Assembly (NCBI RefSeq): GCF_000091325.1 | Contig: NC_014012.1 | Location: 1,116,001-1,180,000 of the forward strand | Length of the DNA: 64,000 bases | DNA from: Shewanella violacea DSS12 | Lineage (GTDB): Bacteria; Pseudomonadota; Gammaproteobacteria; Enterobacterales; Shewanellaceae | Reading direction: 5' to 3' | Shown here: piece by piece, positions 36,926 through 45,519 of the stretch | How the letters are laid out: every line of letters starts with the position of its first letter | Numbering within the stretch: the stretch's first letter is position 1 | Made by a program: the position numbers and the translations under genes | The notes under the pieces: model-generated | Seen by the model: only the letters and a program-made list of their open reading frames with translations | Databases searched by the model: none | What the model was told of the DNA's origin: nothing

Positions 36926-39292
36926 TTACCTGGTCCAGATCCAGTTTTCTAAACTGATAGGATCGACACCGTTGGCCTTGATATAATTTCTGTGTTCTAC
37001 CAGACGTTGCAGCATATCTGTGGTGATGGTGACATGTTGTGTCTCATCGATGACATCTTGCTGGAATAGCTTGTAGGCCATATCGATAACGAGATGGTAG
37101 CGTGAGGTTCCGTTTCTGACACCCATATCGAATGGGGTAGTGGTTGAACCTTCCTCTTCATAACCCTTGATTCTGAATCTTCTATTACCTTTATAATCAA
37201 ATACCAACTTCTTGATGGTATTTGGGTAGCCGTGGTAATTGAAGATAACCCCCTTGTCTGAGGTGAACACCTCATCCATTAACCAAGGTTTACTTTGGAA
37301 ATCTAAGCTACCAAGACCGCTACTGGTGAGTTCGGTGACGCTGACGAAACGAATTCGAACGCGAGGGAGTATCTCTCTGATCAATACCAGAGCTGCCATG
37401 GCTTCTTGGGTGACGTAATCACCACAACCAACCAGAACCACATCAGGGTTGTCGTCAGAGGCAAAATCCCAAATCATCACACCATCTTTCGCTTGCTGGC
37501 GTGCTTCATCGAGTGTTAGCCATTGTGGCAGATCTTTCTTGCCGGCAACTATGATGTTTAATTTATCACGGTCAGCATAGGCGCGTTCCGTGTAGACTAA
37601 AGTGCTGTTACCGTCGGCAGGCAGGTAGGCTGAGATGATCTTCGGATGCTTCTCAAGCATAGCGCCTAAGAATGATGGGTTCTGATGCGAATAACCGTTG
37701 TGATCCTGGCGCTCCAGCAGTGAGGAGAGTACCACGTTGCACGCAGGTACAGGTTTACGGAAATGAACGCCCTGACTGGCATAGACATATTTACAATATT
37801 GGTCAGCCATAGAGGAGACGACTTGAGAGAATGACTCATAGGTAGGGAACATGGCGTGACGGCCCGTCACTGTATAGCCATGCATCATACCGAAGAGTAG
37901 ATTCTCTGATAGTAGCTCTATGACACGACCATCACGGGCCATGTCTTGATCCCACTCTTCGATGGGCCACTGCCAGGCACGGTTGGTTTCTTCGAACACA
38001 GCCTGAAGCTGGTTTGAGTAAGTTTCATCTGGACTAAAGATACGTAAGTTGCGTTGATCTCGGTTGAGTTTCATCGCATCGCGCATCCACTCTCCCATCT
38101 TATACATGGAGTGACCACGATGCCCTCTAGGGGTTTCTGCGCCGTAGGCTAGCTTAGATAGATCTGGGTTAGTCAGTGCGCGAACCACCTCACCACCGTA
38201 GCTTAAGTGTTGCTGACCACAAGTTAGCTGTTTAGGGGGAAGTAGGCTCTGGATCTCTTGGTCGAATATTAGCTCGCCTTTATCGTTAATCGAATAAAGT
38301 TCATGGAACTTGTAGCTGGCTAACCAGGTATCGAGCGCATCTAGATGACCCTTATCGGTGGCACACTTGTTGACGATAACCTGATGAGATTCACAGTTAC
38401 CCTCAAGCTTCTTGCCGTTGTACTGTGCAGTACCAGTCCAACCTTTAGCGGTACGCATCAAGATCACTGGCCAGCGAGGTTTAACTACATCTTCACCGCT
38501 GCGCGCGCGCTGCTGAATCTCGGTGATCATGTCATAAGAGGTGTCCATGGCATTGAGCATCTGCACATAGACATCTTCTTCGAGTTGATCGTCAACTATG
38601 ATTGGGTGATAACCTAGGCCACGGAATTCGAGATCTAACTCTTCATGGCTCATGCGACCCATACGAGTCGGGCCGGAGATCTTATAACCGTTGATATGAA
38701 CGATTGGTAGTACAGCGCCGTTAGTGGCTGGGTCGACTAAACGGTTGGCATACCAGGAAGCGGCAAGGGGACCGGTTTCAGATTCGCCATCACCAATAAG
38801 GCAGGCCGCAATCAAATCTGGATTATCCAGCACGGATCCCCAGGCTACTGAGAGCGAATAACCGAGCTCGCCACCTTCCAGGATTTGTCCTGGCGCTTCA
38901 GGGTTTGCGTGAGAAGGGTAACCATAGGCGGCAGAAAACTTCCGACAGATATCTGAGATACCTTCTTCATTGTAGGGAATAGTTTCCGGGTAGAAGTGGC
39001 TAAGAGAGCCTTCCATAAACAAGTTAGCTTGTACCGCTGGAAAACCATGTCCTGGGCCGACTAAATAAACGAATGAGCGATTATTCTTAACGATAAGACG
39101 GTTGATATTGGCATAAACGAAGTTGATCCCAGGGCAAGTTCCCCAGTGACCTAATAGCCTAGGTTTAATATCTGTATGTGCGAGTGCACGTTTATGCAGT
39201 ACATTTTGTTTCAAGTAAATCTGTGACGTTGCCAGAAAGTTCGTCGCTCTTACAAACTTCTTTAATGCGCCGATCTCTTGTTGTGTTGACAT
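36926..39292 (-). CDS. xfp: xylulose-5-phosphate/fructose-6-phosphate phosphoketolase
   Basis: Thiamine-diphosphate enzyme that cleaves xylulose-5-P or fructose-6-P with phosphate to acetyl-phosphate. 788 aa from ATG 39292. Typical stretches are GHWGTCPGINFVYA, GPGHGFPA, EGGELGYSLSVAWG, the ThDP site GDGESETGPLAASW, and HQNPSFLGAML. It lies upstream of the OmpA-like, tal and pgi genes on the same strand, grouping enzymes that share fructose-6-P. This suggests a phosphoketolase shunt feeding acetate/ATP formation (inference). An in-frame ATG four codons upstream is less likely. Confidence 0.93.
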   Translation of the reverse strand: MSTQQEIGALKKFVRATNFLATSQIYLKQNVLHKRALAHTDIKPRLLGHWGTCPGINFVYANINRLIVKNNRSFVYLVGPGHGFPAVQANLFMEGSLSHFYPETIPYNEEGISDICRKFSAAYGYPSHANPEAPGQILEGGELGYSLSVAWGSVLDNPDLIAACLIGDGESETGPLAASWYANRLVDPATNGAVLPIVHINGYKISGPTRMGRMSHEELDLEFRGLGYHPIIVDDQLEEDVYVQMLNAMDTSYDMITEIQQRARSGEDVVKPRWPVILMRTAKGWTGTAQYNGKKLEGNCESHQVIVNKCATDKGHLDALDTWLASYKFHELYSINDKGELIFDQEIQSLLPPKQLTCGQQHLSYGGEVVRALTNPDLSKLAYGAETPRGHRGHSMYKMGEWMRDAMKLNRDQRNLRIFSPDETYSNQLQAVFEETNRAWQWPIEEWDQDMARDGRVIELLSENLLFGMMHGYTVTGRHAMFPTYESFSQVVSSMADQYCKYVYASQGVHFRKPVPACNVVLSSLLERQDHNGYSHQNPSFLGAMLEKHPKIISAYLPADGNSTLVYTERAYADRDKLNIIVAGKKDLPQWLTLDEARQQAKDGVMIWDFASDDNPDVVLVGCGDYVTQEAMAALVLIREILPRVRIRFVSVTELTSSGLGSLDFQSKPWLMDEVFTSDKGVIFNYHGYPNTIKKLVFDYKGNRRFRIKGYEEEGSTTTPFDMGVRNGTSRYHLVIDMAYKLFQQDVIDETQHVTITTDMLQRLVEHRNYIKANGVDPISLENWIWTR

Positions 39293-39510
39293 AAAAAACC
39301 CCATTTATAGTTAGCGATAAGTTAATCAAATCCTTTGCTAAACACTATATTTGTAATTTTATTACAAGAATGTGTCCTACATCTGATTTTTGTTAAATCG
39401 TAATCTTTCTATTTTGTTGCGATTTCAAGGTGAAATTCTTGTGTAATCAGTTGCCAGCCTGACTTTATAGTGTTTTCTTGTGTGACGGTCGTGTTATGTA
39501 AATGATTAAT

Positions 39511-39526
39511 TGTGACCTTGATCACA
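39511..39526. promoter_or_regulatory. candidate CRP site in the xfp / symporter intergenic region
   Basis: TGTGACCTTGATCACA matches the CRP consensus TGTGA-N6-TCACA fully at its conserved bases. On the plus strand a -10-like TATGCT (39544-39549, with an upstream TGG) would start transcription near 39557-39559, so the site centre is about 40 bases upstream, a class II position for the symporter gene. It could also affect xfp, about 220 bases away on the minus strand. Confidence 0.65.
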
Positions 39527-39718
39527 TGGGTTGCTTTTAATGGTATGCTATTTTGCCCCAGCGAAAATTGGTGGCCGTGATGTCATAAATTCACGAAAGT
39601 AAAATTCTAAAAGAAAATCACCAATTTTTATCGAATAGATGGAAGAAAAATTAAACACGTTAGTTTCGGGGCGATTGAATCAGCTTCGATGATTATCATG
39701 GGGATAGAGTAATAAGCT

Positions 39719-41161
39719 ATGTTTGAATCATTAGTTAGTGCAATTGAATCTGTAGTGAATGCCATCAATGGCATGTTATGGGGGAGCGTACTCATATACG
39801 TGCTGGTCGCTGCGGGTGTCTTGTTTACATTCCGGCTTGGGTTTATTCAGTTCCGTTTATTTGGCCATGGTGCCAAGTTGGTGTTGAAAGGGCGTGAAAA
39901 GGTCGATGGAATTTCATCATTCCAGGTCTTCTGTACTTCCATGGCCGCTCGTGTCGGTACCGGAAATATGGCTGGTGTAGCGGTTGCTATCACAGTAGGT
40001 GGTGCAGGTGCTATTTTTTGGATGTGGTTAATTGCATTATTAGGCATGGCGACGGCATTCGTCGAGTCAACGTTAGCCCAAGTCTATAAAGTTAAAGACA
40101 GTGAAGGCCAGTTTCGTGGTGGTCCAGCCTATTACATGGAAAAGGGCTTAGGTAAGCGTTGGATGGGGACGCTTTTCTCCATACTGCTTATCATAGCTTT
40201 TGGTTTCGCCTTCAATGCTGCTCAAGCCAATACCATTACTGATGCTCTCAATAATGCCTTCGGTTTCGATAAGACTATTGTTGGAATCATTATCGTACTG
40301 GCTTCTGCCTATATCATCTGTGGTGGCTTGAAGAAGGTGGCTCGTGCTTCCGAGCTGATAGTGCCTGTGATGGCTGTGGCTTACCTAGGAATAGCCTTGG
40401 TTGTTCTGGTACTCAATATTGACCAAGTGCCAGCAGCATTGAGCTTGATAGTTAAGAGCGCATTTGGCTGGGAAGAAGCAGCTGGTGGCGCAATGGGCGC
40501 CATGATGGCGGGTATCGCTCGTGGTCTGTTCTCTAACGAAGCGGGCATGGGTAGCGCGGCGAATATTGCAGCTTCGGCTACACCGAATCCTAATCATCCG
40601 GCCTCTCAAGGCTTTGTGCAGATGATAGGTGTTTTTGTCGATACTATCGTTATCTGTACCGCATCTGCTGCGATTATCTTGCTATCCGGTGTGTTAGATA
40701 ATCCTGGAGACCAGAAAGGCATTGGGCTGTTGCAGTTGGCTTTGACTAATGAGTTAGGTGGCTGGTCAGCGTATTTCATCTCTTTTGCCATTTTGCTGTT
40801 CTGTTTCTCATCCATCATTGCAAACTACAGTTATGCCGAAAGCAACATCCTATTCTTGACGAAGAGCAAGAAGGTGTTATTTATCTTCCGTGGCGCTGTG
40901 TTGGGTATGGTGATGGCAGGTTCAGTTGCTTCGTTACAGCTCGTATGGAACTTTGCCGATCTCTCTATGGGCTTTATGGCTCTGGTCAATATCGCAGCCA
41001 TTGTGATGTTATCTAAAGTCGCCTTTGCGGTAATTAAGGATTATGAGCGTCAGCTTAAAGCGGGCCAAACCCCTACCTTTGATGCCAAGCAATTTCCTGA
41101 AATTAATGGCATAGAAACCAGTGAGTGGAGTGGCGAGAAAGCCGCAAAGTCGAAAGGCTAA
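39719..41161 (+). CDS. sodium:alanine symporter (AGCS family)
   Basis: 480-aa inner-membrane Na+-coupled amino acid carrier with about ten hydrophobic helices. Family motifs are VAARVGTGNMAGVA-like (FCTSMAARVGTGNMAGVAVA), GGPAYYMEKGLGKRW and GLFSNEAGMGSAANIAASA. Alanine or glycine is the likely substrate by family. A CRP-like site is about 190 bases upstream. An intrinsic terminator follows. Confidence 0.93.
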   Translation: MFESLVSAIESVVNAINGMLWGSVLIYVLVAAGVLFTFRLGFIQFRLFGHGAKLVLKGREKVDGISSFQVFCTSMAARVGTGNMAGVAVAITVGGAGAIFWMWLIALLGMATAFVESTLAQVYKVKDSEGQFRGGPAYYMEKGLGKRWMGTLFSILLIIAFGFAFNAAQANTITDALNNAFGFDKTIVGIIIVLASAYIICGGLKKVARASELIVPVMAVAYLGIALVVLVLNIDQVPAALSLIVKSAFGWEEAAGGAMGAMMAGIARGLFSNEAGMGSAANIAASATPNPNHPASQGFVQMIGVFVDTIVICTASAAIILLSGVLDNPGDQKGIGLLQLALTNELGGWSAYFISFAILLFCFSSIIANYSYAESNILFLTKSKKVLFIFRGAVLGMVMAGSVASLQLVWNFADLSMGFMALVNIAAIVMLSKVAFAVIKDYERQLKAGQTPTFDAKQFPEINGIETSEWSGEKAAKSKG

Positions 41162-41206
41162 CCTTGAAGCTAACTGATTCGATAGACTGAATTAGCACAA
41201 TCTAAA

Positions 41207-41237
41207 AAACCACGCTGATTAGCGTGGTTTTTTTATG
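41207..41237 (+). terminator. intrinsic terminator after the symporter gene
   Basis: AAACCACGCT (41207-41216) / AGCGTGGTTT (41221-41230) with loop GATT and a following T-run. Confidence 0.88.
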
Positions 41238-41284
41238 TGTGCATCAGTATGATGGCAAACATAAGCGCTCAATAAGGATCAGCT

Positions 41285-42061
41285 ATGTTAGTTTTAATTT
41301 CACCAGCTAAAACATTAGACTATGAAAACCCCGCAGGGACGGCTGAATATACCTTGCCTAAGCTTGTTGACTTCAGCGCTCAGTTAATCGAGGAGTGTCG
41401 TAAATTGACGCCAGCAGAAATCGCATCCTTGATGAAGGTAAGCGATAAAATCGCTGGTTTGAATGCGGCTCGTTTCGGGACCTGGAGCCCAGAATTTACT
41501 ACCGAAAATGCTAAACAAGCCTTGTATGCATTTCGCGGTGATGTCTATACCGGCTTAGATGCCGACACCTTATCACCAAGCGGAATACAGGACGCTCAGA
41601 AACACCTGCGTATATTATCTGGACTCTATGGGCTACTTCGTCCGTTAGACCTGATGCAGGCATATCGTTTAGAGATGGGCACTCGCTTAGCGAATAAGCA
41701 AGGCACTAACCTGTATCAGTTCTGGGGCAATACCATTACCGATGAGGTTAATCTAGCCCTGGAAGAGCAGGGAGACGACATTCTGGTCAACCTGGCCTCA
41801 AACGAATATTTCAAAGCTGTTAAGCCCAAACTCGTGAAGGGCAGTATCATTACCCCAGTATTTAAAGATCGAAAGAACGGTCAGTACAAGGTGATCAGTT
41901 TCTTCGCCAAGAAAGCCCGCGGCATGATGGTGCGCTATATTCTCGATAACAAGGTGAGTACCCTTGCTGAGCTGATCAAGTTTGACAGTGCCGGCTACCA
42001 TTACTGTGAAGCTGAATCGTCAGCTATCGCACCGGTATTCCTTCGCGAAGAACAGCTTTAG
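41285..42061 (+). CDS. yaaA: peroxide stress protein YaaA (DUF328/UPF0246)
   Basis: 258 aa, full family length. It begins [14 protein letters not shown] and has [22 protein letters not shown] and [13 protein letters not shown]. In E. coli YaaA limits free iron and DNA damage during peroxide stress and binds DNA. AAGGA precedes the ATG. It is the last intact housekeeping gene before the decayed repeat region. Confidence 0.95.
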   Translation: MLVLISPAKTLDYENPAGTAEYTLPKLVDFSAQLIEECRKLTPAEIASLMKVSDKIAGLNAARFGTWSPEFTTENAKQALYAFRGDVYTGLDADTLSPSGIQDAQKHLRILSGLYGLLRPLDLMQAYRLEMGTRLANKQGTNLYQFWGNTITDEVNLALEEQGDDILVNLASNEYFKAVKPKLVKGSIITPVFKDRKNGQYKVISFFAKKARGMMVRYILDNKVSTLAELIKFDSAGYHYCEAESSAIAPVFLREEQL

Positions 42062-42699
42062 GCAAGACTTCGAATGAAGCTTGATGACATTTTTGTTTGG
42101 TTTCATTTAGCAGGTTTGGTACTTGTCAGCTAGCAAGTTTAAAATAGCTTTTTAGATTGGGCTTATTGGGCTTGTTTGGTATTTGGTTAGCTTACTGAAT
42201 CATTTTACTTCAGTTTCATCTATCACCTGCCGTGGGTGCTGTATAAGGATATACGAATGTCGTGAAGGCACGGATGCCTAAGAACGACCTTAAGTGCAAA
42301 CGTGTCTGCGACACGCCGCCCTATCTATTAAAGAAATGGGTCCCTTATAGCCTCTGCCGTTTCAAACAACGTCCATGTTTAACGGCCAGTTCGGCAAAAT
42401 ATGTCCATATACAAAGGCCAGTTCAGCATCCATGCTTCTCGTTCATGAGCTCATGGCTATGCCATATTCACCCAGCCTCTCGTTCGGAGAGTATCACTTC
42501 GCGATACCTCATCCTGTCACGGAAGGTCACAGCCGCGTTCACACCAGATTATTCATCTCTTCGATTTGAGCTTTATTGGCCTGTAACTCGTTTCTGGACA
42601 GAAACGAGTTACAGGCTTTGCACTAATGCGCTTAGTTCAGATAAGAAAAAGTATCTTAGTTTATTCAAAAGCCCTAATTCGCTCTGACCCCTTTATCCT
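42062..42699. repeat. decayed repeat region with fragments of dispersed elements
   Basis: No credible gene. 42130-42185 is a copy of a repeat seen again at 44910 and 45033 (CTAGCAAGTTTAAAATAGC and onwards). About 42235-42320 and 42515-42580 match parts of the hairpin-bearing dispersed repeat at 45131-45235, 48766-48910 and 49057-49250 (CGTGTCTGCGACACGCC; GTCACAGCCGCGTTCACACC). At 42581-42614 the arms CTGTAACTCGTTTCTG and CAGAAACGAGTTACAG form a perfect 16-bp inverted repeat with a 2-base spacer. Confidence 0.75.
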
Positions 42700-42840
42700 T
42701 TACCCCTTTATCCGTTTTCTCATCGATTCACCACCCAGCTCTATTCGGTGGTAGTTGTGGATTAAGCGATCTAATAACACATCGGCGATCGTGGCGTTGC
42801 TGATCATGTGGTACCACTCTTTTATCGACAGAGCCATCAA
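42700..42840 (-). pseudogene. istB: remnant of an IS21-family helper ATPase (IstB C-terminus)
   Basis: On the minus strand this reads EWYHMISNATIADVLLDRL then IHNYHRIELGGESMRK and a stop. This is the characteristic C-terminal helix of IstB-type ATPases (TIADAILDRLVHNAHRIEL...GESMRK). The rest of the gene, the istA transposase and the IS ends are absent. It marks an old IS21-type insertion. Confidence 0.8.
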
Positions 42841-42980
42841 CTATGCCTGTCCATATTAGTTTCTATAGGAATAGGGGGAGGTGAGTCGAGGCATTTTTTG
42901 GTATTATGGCTCCATCGTACAGGCTGAGCCTGATACTCACATTTTATAGACACTTAAATAGCGTTAGTTGGATATTCCCC

Positions 42981-43478
42981 ATGATTGAACAGCAAGAGAA
43001 CAGCCCATTACACGGCTTAAAGTTAGAGACTATGCTCACCGAGCTCGTGGATTTTTACGATTGGGAGATACTGTATGCCTCGCTGCGTCTGGCGTGTTTC
43101 AAGACAAACCCTAATATGTTGGCATGCCTAAAGTTTCTAAAGAATATTGAGTGGGCCAGGGAGCGAGTAGAGAACTTTTATCTGTATCGCTTCAAACGCA
43201 TGCCTAAAGGCGATACGGCGCATTTTGAGCTCAAGCCCAGAGAACGTGGCTTTGCCAATGGCATAGTGCCGCGTAAGCCCCAAGCTTTGACTATTGAGCT
43301 TATCGAAGAGATGCGCGCCAAGTCGAGCGCCGGTTACGAGGCGATGAAGCAGAACAAGGACAGGGCAAGGTTTAGCAAAGATAAGCCAAGAGCCCAAGAT
43401 TCCTATGCGCAGAACACCCGCTCCGGTGGGAATAGGTCCCAGCCATCCCAAGATCCTAACAATCCATGGGGTAAGTAA
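42981..43478 (+). CDS. VF530 (DUF2132) family protein
   Basis: 165 aa from ATG 42981. The first 75 residues match the VF530 family of small putative DNA-binding proteins (HGLKLETMLTELVDFYDWE, CFKTNPNMLACLKFLKNIEWARERVE). The remaining 90 are basic, Gln/Ser/Asn-rich and probably disordered, an extension beyond the core domain. An open frame extends 25 codons upstream without Shine-Dalgarno support. It lies in the decayed region but appears intact. Confidence 0.85.
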   Translation: MIEQQENSPLHGLKLETMLTELVDFYDWEILYASLRLACFKTNPNMLACLKFLKNIEWARERVENFYLYRFKRMPKGDTAHFELKPRERGFANGIVPRKPQALTIELIEEMRAKSSAGYEAMKQNKDRARFSKDKPRAQDSYAQNTRSGGNRSQPSQDPNNPWGK

Positions 43479-43562
43479 CGGGGGCTTGTTTAGCAATCCC
43501 AGCTCCATTTAACGGTGCCCCTTCGTTGTGACAGGCACCGTTATCCATTTAGATTCGCTACC

Positions 43563-43730
43563 TTACACAACCTCTCTATCACTCCAGTTGTTGGCCGAGT
43601 CAATATCAATCCTCAACACCAGATGTAAATGGTTACTCATATACTCCCGCTAAAAATGCGCATCTGACGGTTCTACTACATGAATGGTAATATGGCGTGT
43701 CTTCAAGACTGATTTGAGTTCTTCTGGGCT
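43563..43730 (-). pseudogene. remnant of a REP-associated (Y1/HUH) tyrosine transposase
   Basis: Reads on the minus strand SPEELKSVLKTRHITIHVVE, an internal stop, then REYMSNHLHLVLRIDIDSAN, NWSDREVV and a stop. YxMSNHLHLVL is the metal-binding HUH motif of Y1 transposases, and the NWS..EV segment is typical of RAYT proteins. There is an internal stop, and both ends are missing. Confidence 0.82.
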
Positions 43731-43822
43731 AAGGTATAGTTAACTCCTACTTTCTGCCTATAGCTAAACATTAGTAGGAGGGCAGAATTCACTCACTCAA
43801 TTTACTATGCCTGTCCACATAG

Positions 43823-44446
43823 ACTCTAGGTATTGTAGGTGCGTTAATATTGCGCGGCATCATGATTTCCGTTGGCGCACCGCTGATTGCAGAATTCCAT
43901 ATGGTACTTTACCTGTTTGGTTTCTTCTTGATTTGGACAGGCGTCCAAATGTGGCGTCAGCATGGTCAAGAGAGCACATCGTTTTCAGACAGTTTCGCCG
44001 TCCGTTTGGTGAAAAAGTTCCTGCGTGTCAGCCCTGATTATCATGGAAACAAGCTCTTTACTCGCGATGCTATTGGGATATTAGCAAGGCCAATGTTGGT
44101 GGTTGTCATGGTCATTGCTATGACGGATGTGATGTTCGCCTTGGATTCGATTCCTGCGATCTTTGCTGTAACACAAGAACCTTACTTAGTTCTTGCTGCA
44201 AACGTCTTTGCCTTATTGGGTCTACGATCCTTGTACTTTGTGCTCGGCGGCATGCTGACAAAATTTGCTTACTTGCACCATACGTTGGCATTTATGCTGT
44301 GCTTTATCGGTATCAAAATGCTGCTCATTGACACCCCGTTTGCTATCGCAACGTCAGTGTCTCTAGGGGTGATTCTAACTTCGCTGGCAATCGGTATTGG
44401 CGCTTCGATTTGGAAGCAACGCCAATTGGAAAAAGTGGCGTCATAA
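43823..44446 (+). pseudogene. 5'-truncated TerC/Alx-family membrane protein gene
   Basis: The frame starts after a TAG at 43820 and reads GIVGALILRGIMISVGAPLI, then continues for about 200 residues of a TerC-family integral membrane protein (LFTRDAIGILARPMLVVVMVIAMTDVMFALDSIPA in blocks, and FALLGLRSLYFVLGGM). A full protein is about 320 aa, so roughly the first 110 residues are gone. The break follows ATGCCTGTCCA, a word also found beside the IstB remnant (42843) and near 44800, suggesting an insertion/deletion boundary. An internal ATG at 43862 could still express the C-terminal half, but without a good ribosome site. Confidence 0.85.
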
Positions 44447-44510
44447 ACCCCTATATACCCAACTTCACATAGTGGGTATACCTACAACGGTCAGCATCAA
44501 TAAGACATGC

Positions 44511-44540
44511 TTTATAGGTGCCATATATGGCACCTATAAA
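44511..44540. repeat. perfect 30-bp palindrome after the TerC fragment
   Basis: TTTATAGGTGCCATA (44511-44525) is directly followed by its exact reverse complement TATGGCACCTATAAA (44526-44540). There is no loop and no T-run. It may be the original transcription stop of the TerC gene, a protein-binding site or a repeat end. Confidence 0.8.
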
Positions 44541-45519
44541 GTAAGAGAGTTCTTACCGAACAATAATTGATGTAGCTCACTTTTGGACAAAAGCTTGGTA
44601 GATTTGTTTAGTCTAATTAACGTGATATTGATTAGAAAAAGTATCTTGGGTTATCCAACGGCCGTAATTCGCTACGACCCCTTTATCCTAACCACGGAGG
44701 ACTCGAAGGGTCACGAAGAAAGGCAAAGGCTAAAGTCTGTAGTGGTCTTCATCTTTATCTCAGTGCGCTTAGTGGTGATATTAGGCGTGGAACAGAGATA
44801 TGCCTGTCCTATTTTATTTTGTCGAAGGTCACAGCCGCGTTCACACCGGATTATCCATCTCTTCGATTTGAGTGATAGCTAATTAGCTACGACCCCTTTG
44901 TCTTGCCTACTAGCAAGTTTCAAATAGCTTTTAAGATAGGGTTCATTAGGCTGGTTTGGTACTTGGTCGTTTGCTAAGTACCATGGCTTCAATGGTGTTT
45001 ATTGCTTGCAACAGGCATTGAATACTTGCCAGCTAGCAAGTTTAAAATAGCTTTTTAGATTGGGCTCATTGGGCTTGTTTGGTATTTGGTGGTTTGCTAA
45101 GTAGCATGGCATTATTGGTGTTTATTGCTTGCAGCAGGCGAATGTGCAAACACTTCTGCGACACGCCACAAGCACAATCCCTGTGGGCTCTGCGACATCA
45201 TCCCTGATGTCGAAGGTCACAGCCGCGTTCACACCAGATTATCCATCTCTTCGATTTGAGCTTTATTGGCTAATAACTCGTTTCTGGACAGGAATGAGTT
45301 GAACTAACATTCTAAATATCACGATTGCCATTAGGGAAAGTATGGCGACCTGATATGTACTAACGCTGCCTGCAACAGCGCAAGTTTGGGGGAAGCGAGA
45401 GACTTTCTGACTGCCAGATTAAGGGCGGAGAATAAAGTTTACACTGACCCCACTTGTTACTTGTTATAGTGTCGGGTTGTTCAACCTCAGCAATTTTACT
45501 TGAAATAACTTAGAGGTAA
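44541..45519. repeat. repeat-rich region between TerC fragment and ankyrin protein
   Basis: No credible gene; an open frame at 44583-44882 consists of repeat fragments. A 123-bp tandem pair starts at 44910 and 45033 (CTAGCAAGTTTxAAATAGC ... GTGTTTATTGCTTGCA). A minus-orientation copy of the hairpin-bearing dispersed repeat is at 45131-45235, with stem CGACATCA / TGATGTCG at 45193-45212. A partial copy lies at 44820-44870. Words GACCCCTTTATCC (44687) and AAGTTTACACTGACCCC (45436) resemble the tails often seen beside RAYT-type elements. Confidence 0.75.

Noticed and set aside
42262..42687. Open frame of 141 codons
   Set aside because: It is made of fragments of dispersed repeats that recur at 44.8-45.3 and 48.8-49.2 kb and of an inverted repeat. 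It has no ribosome site and no protein-like composition.
43862..44446. Intact small TerC protein starting at the internal ATG
   Set aside because: The family frame continues upstream of this ATG to a stop at 43820, and the N-terminal third is missing, so it is a truncated gene.
44583..44882. Open frame of 99 codons
   Set aside because: It lies across repeat tails (GACCCCTTTATCC, GTCACAGCCGCG) and has no ribosome site or family resemblance.
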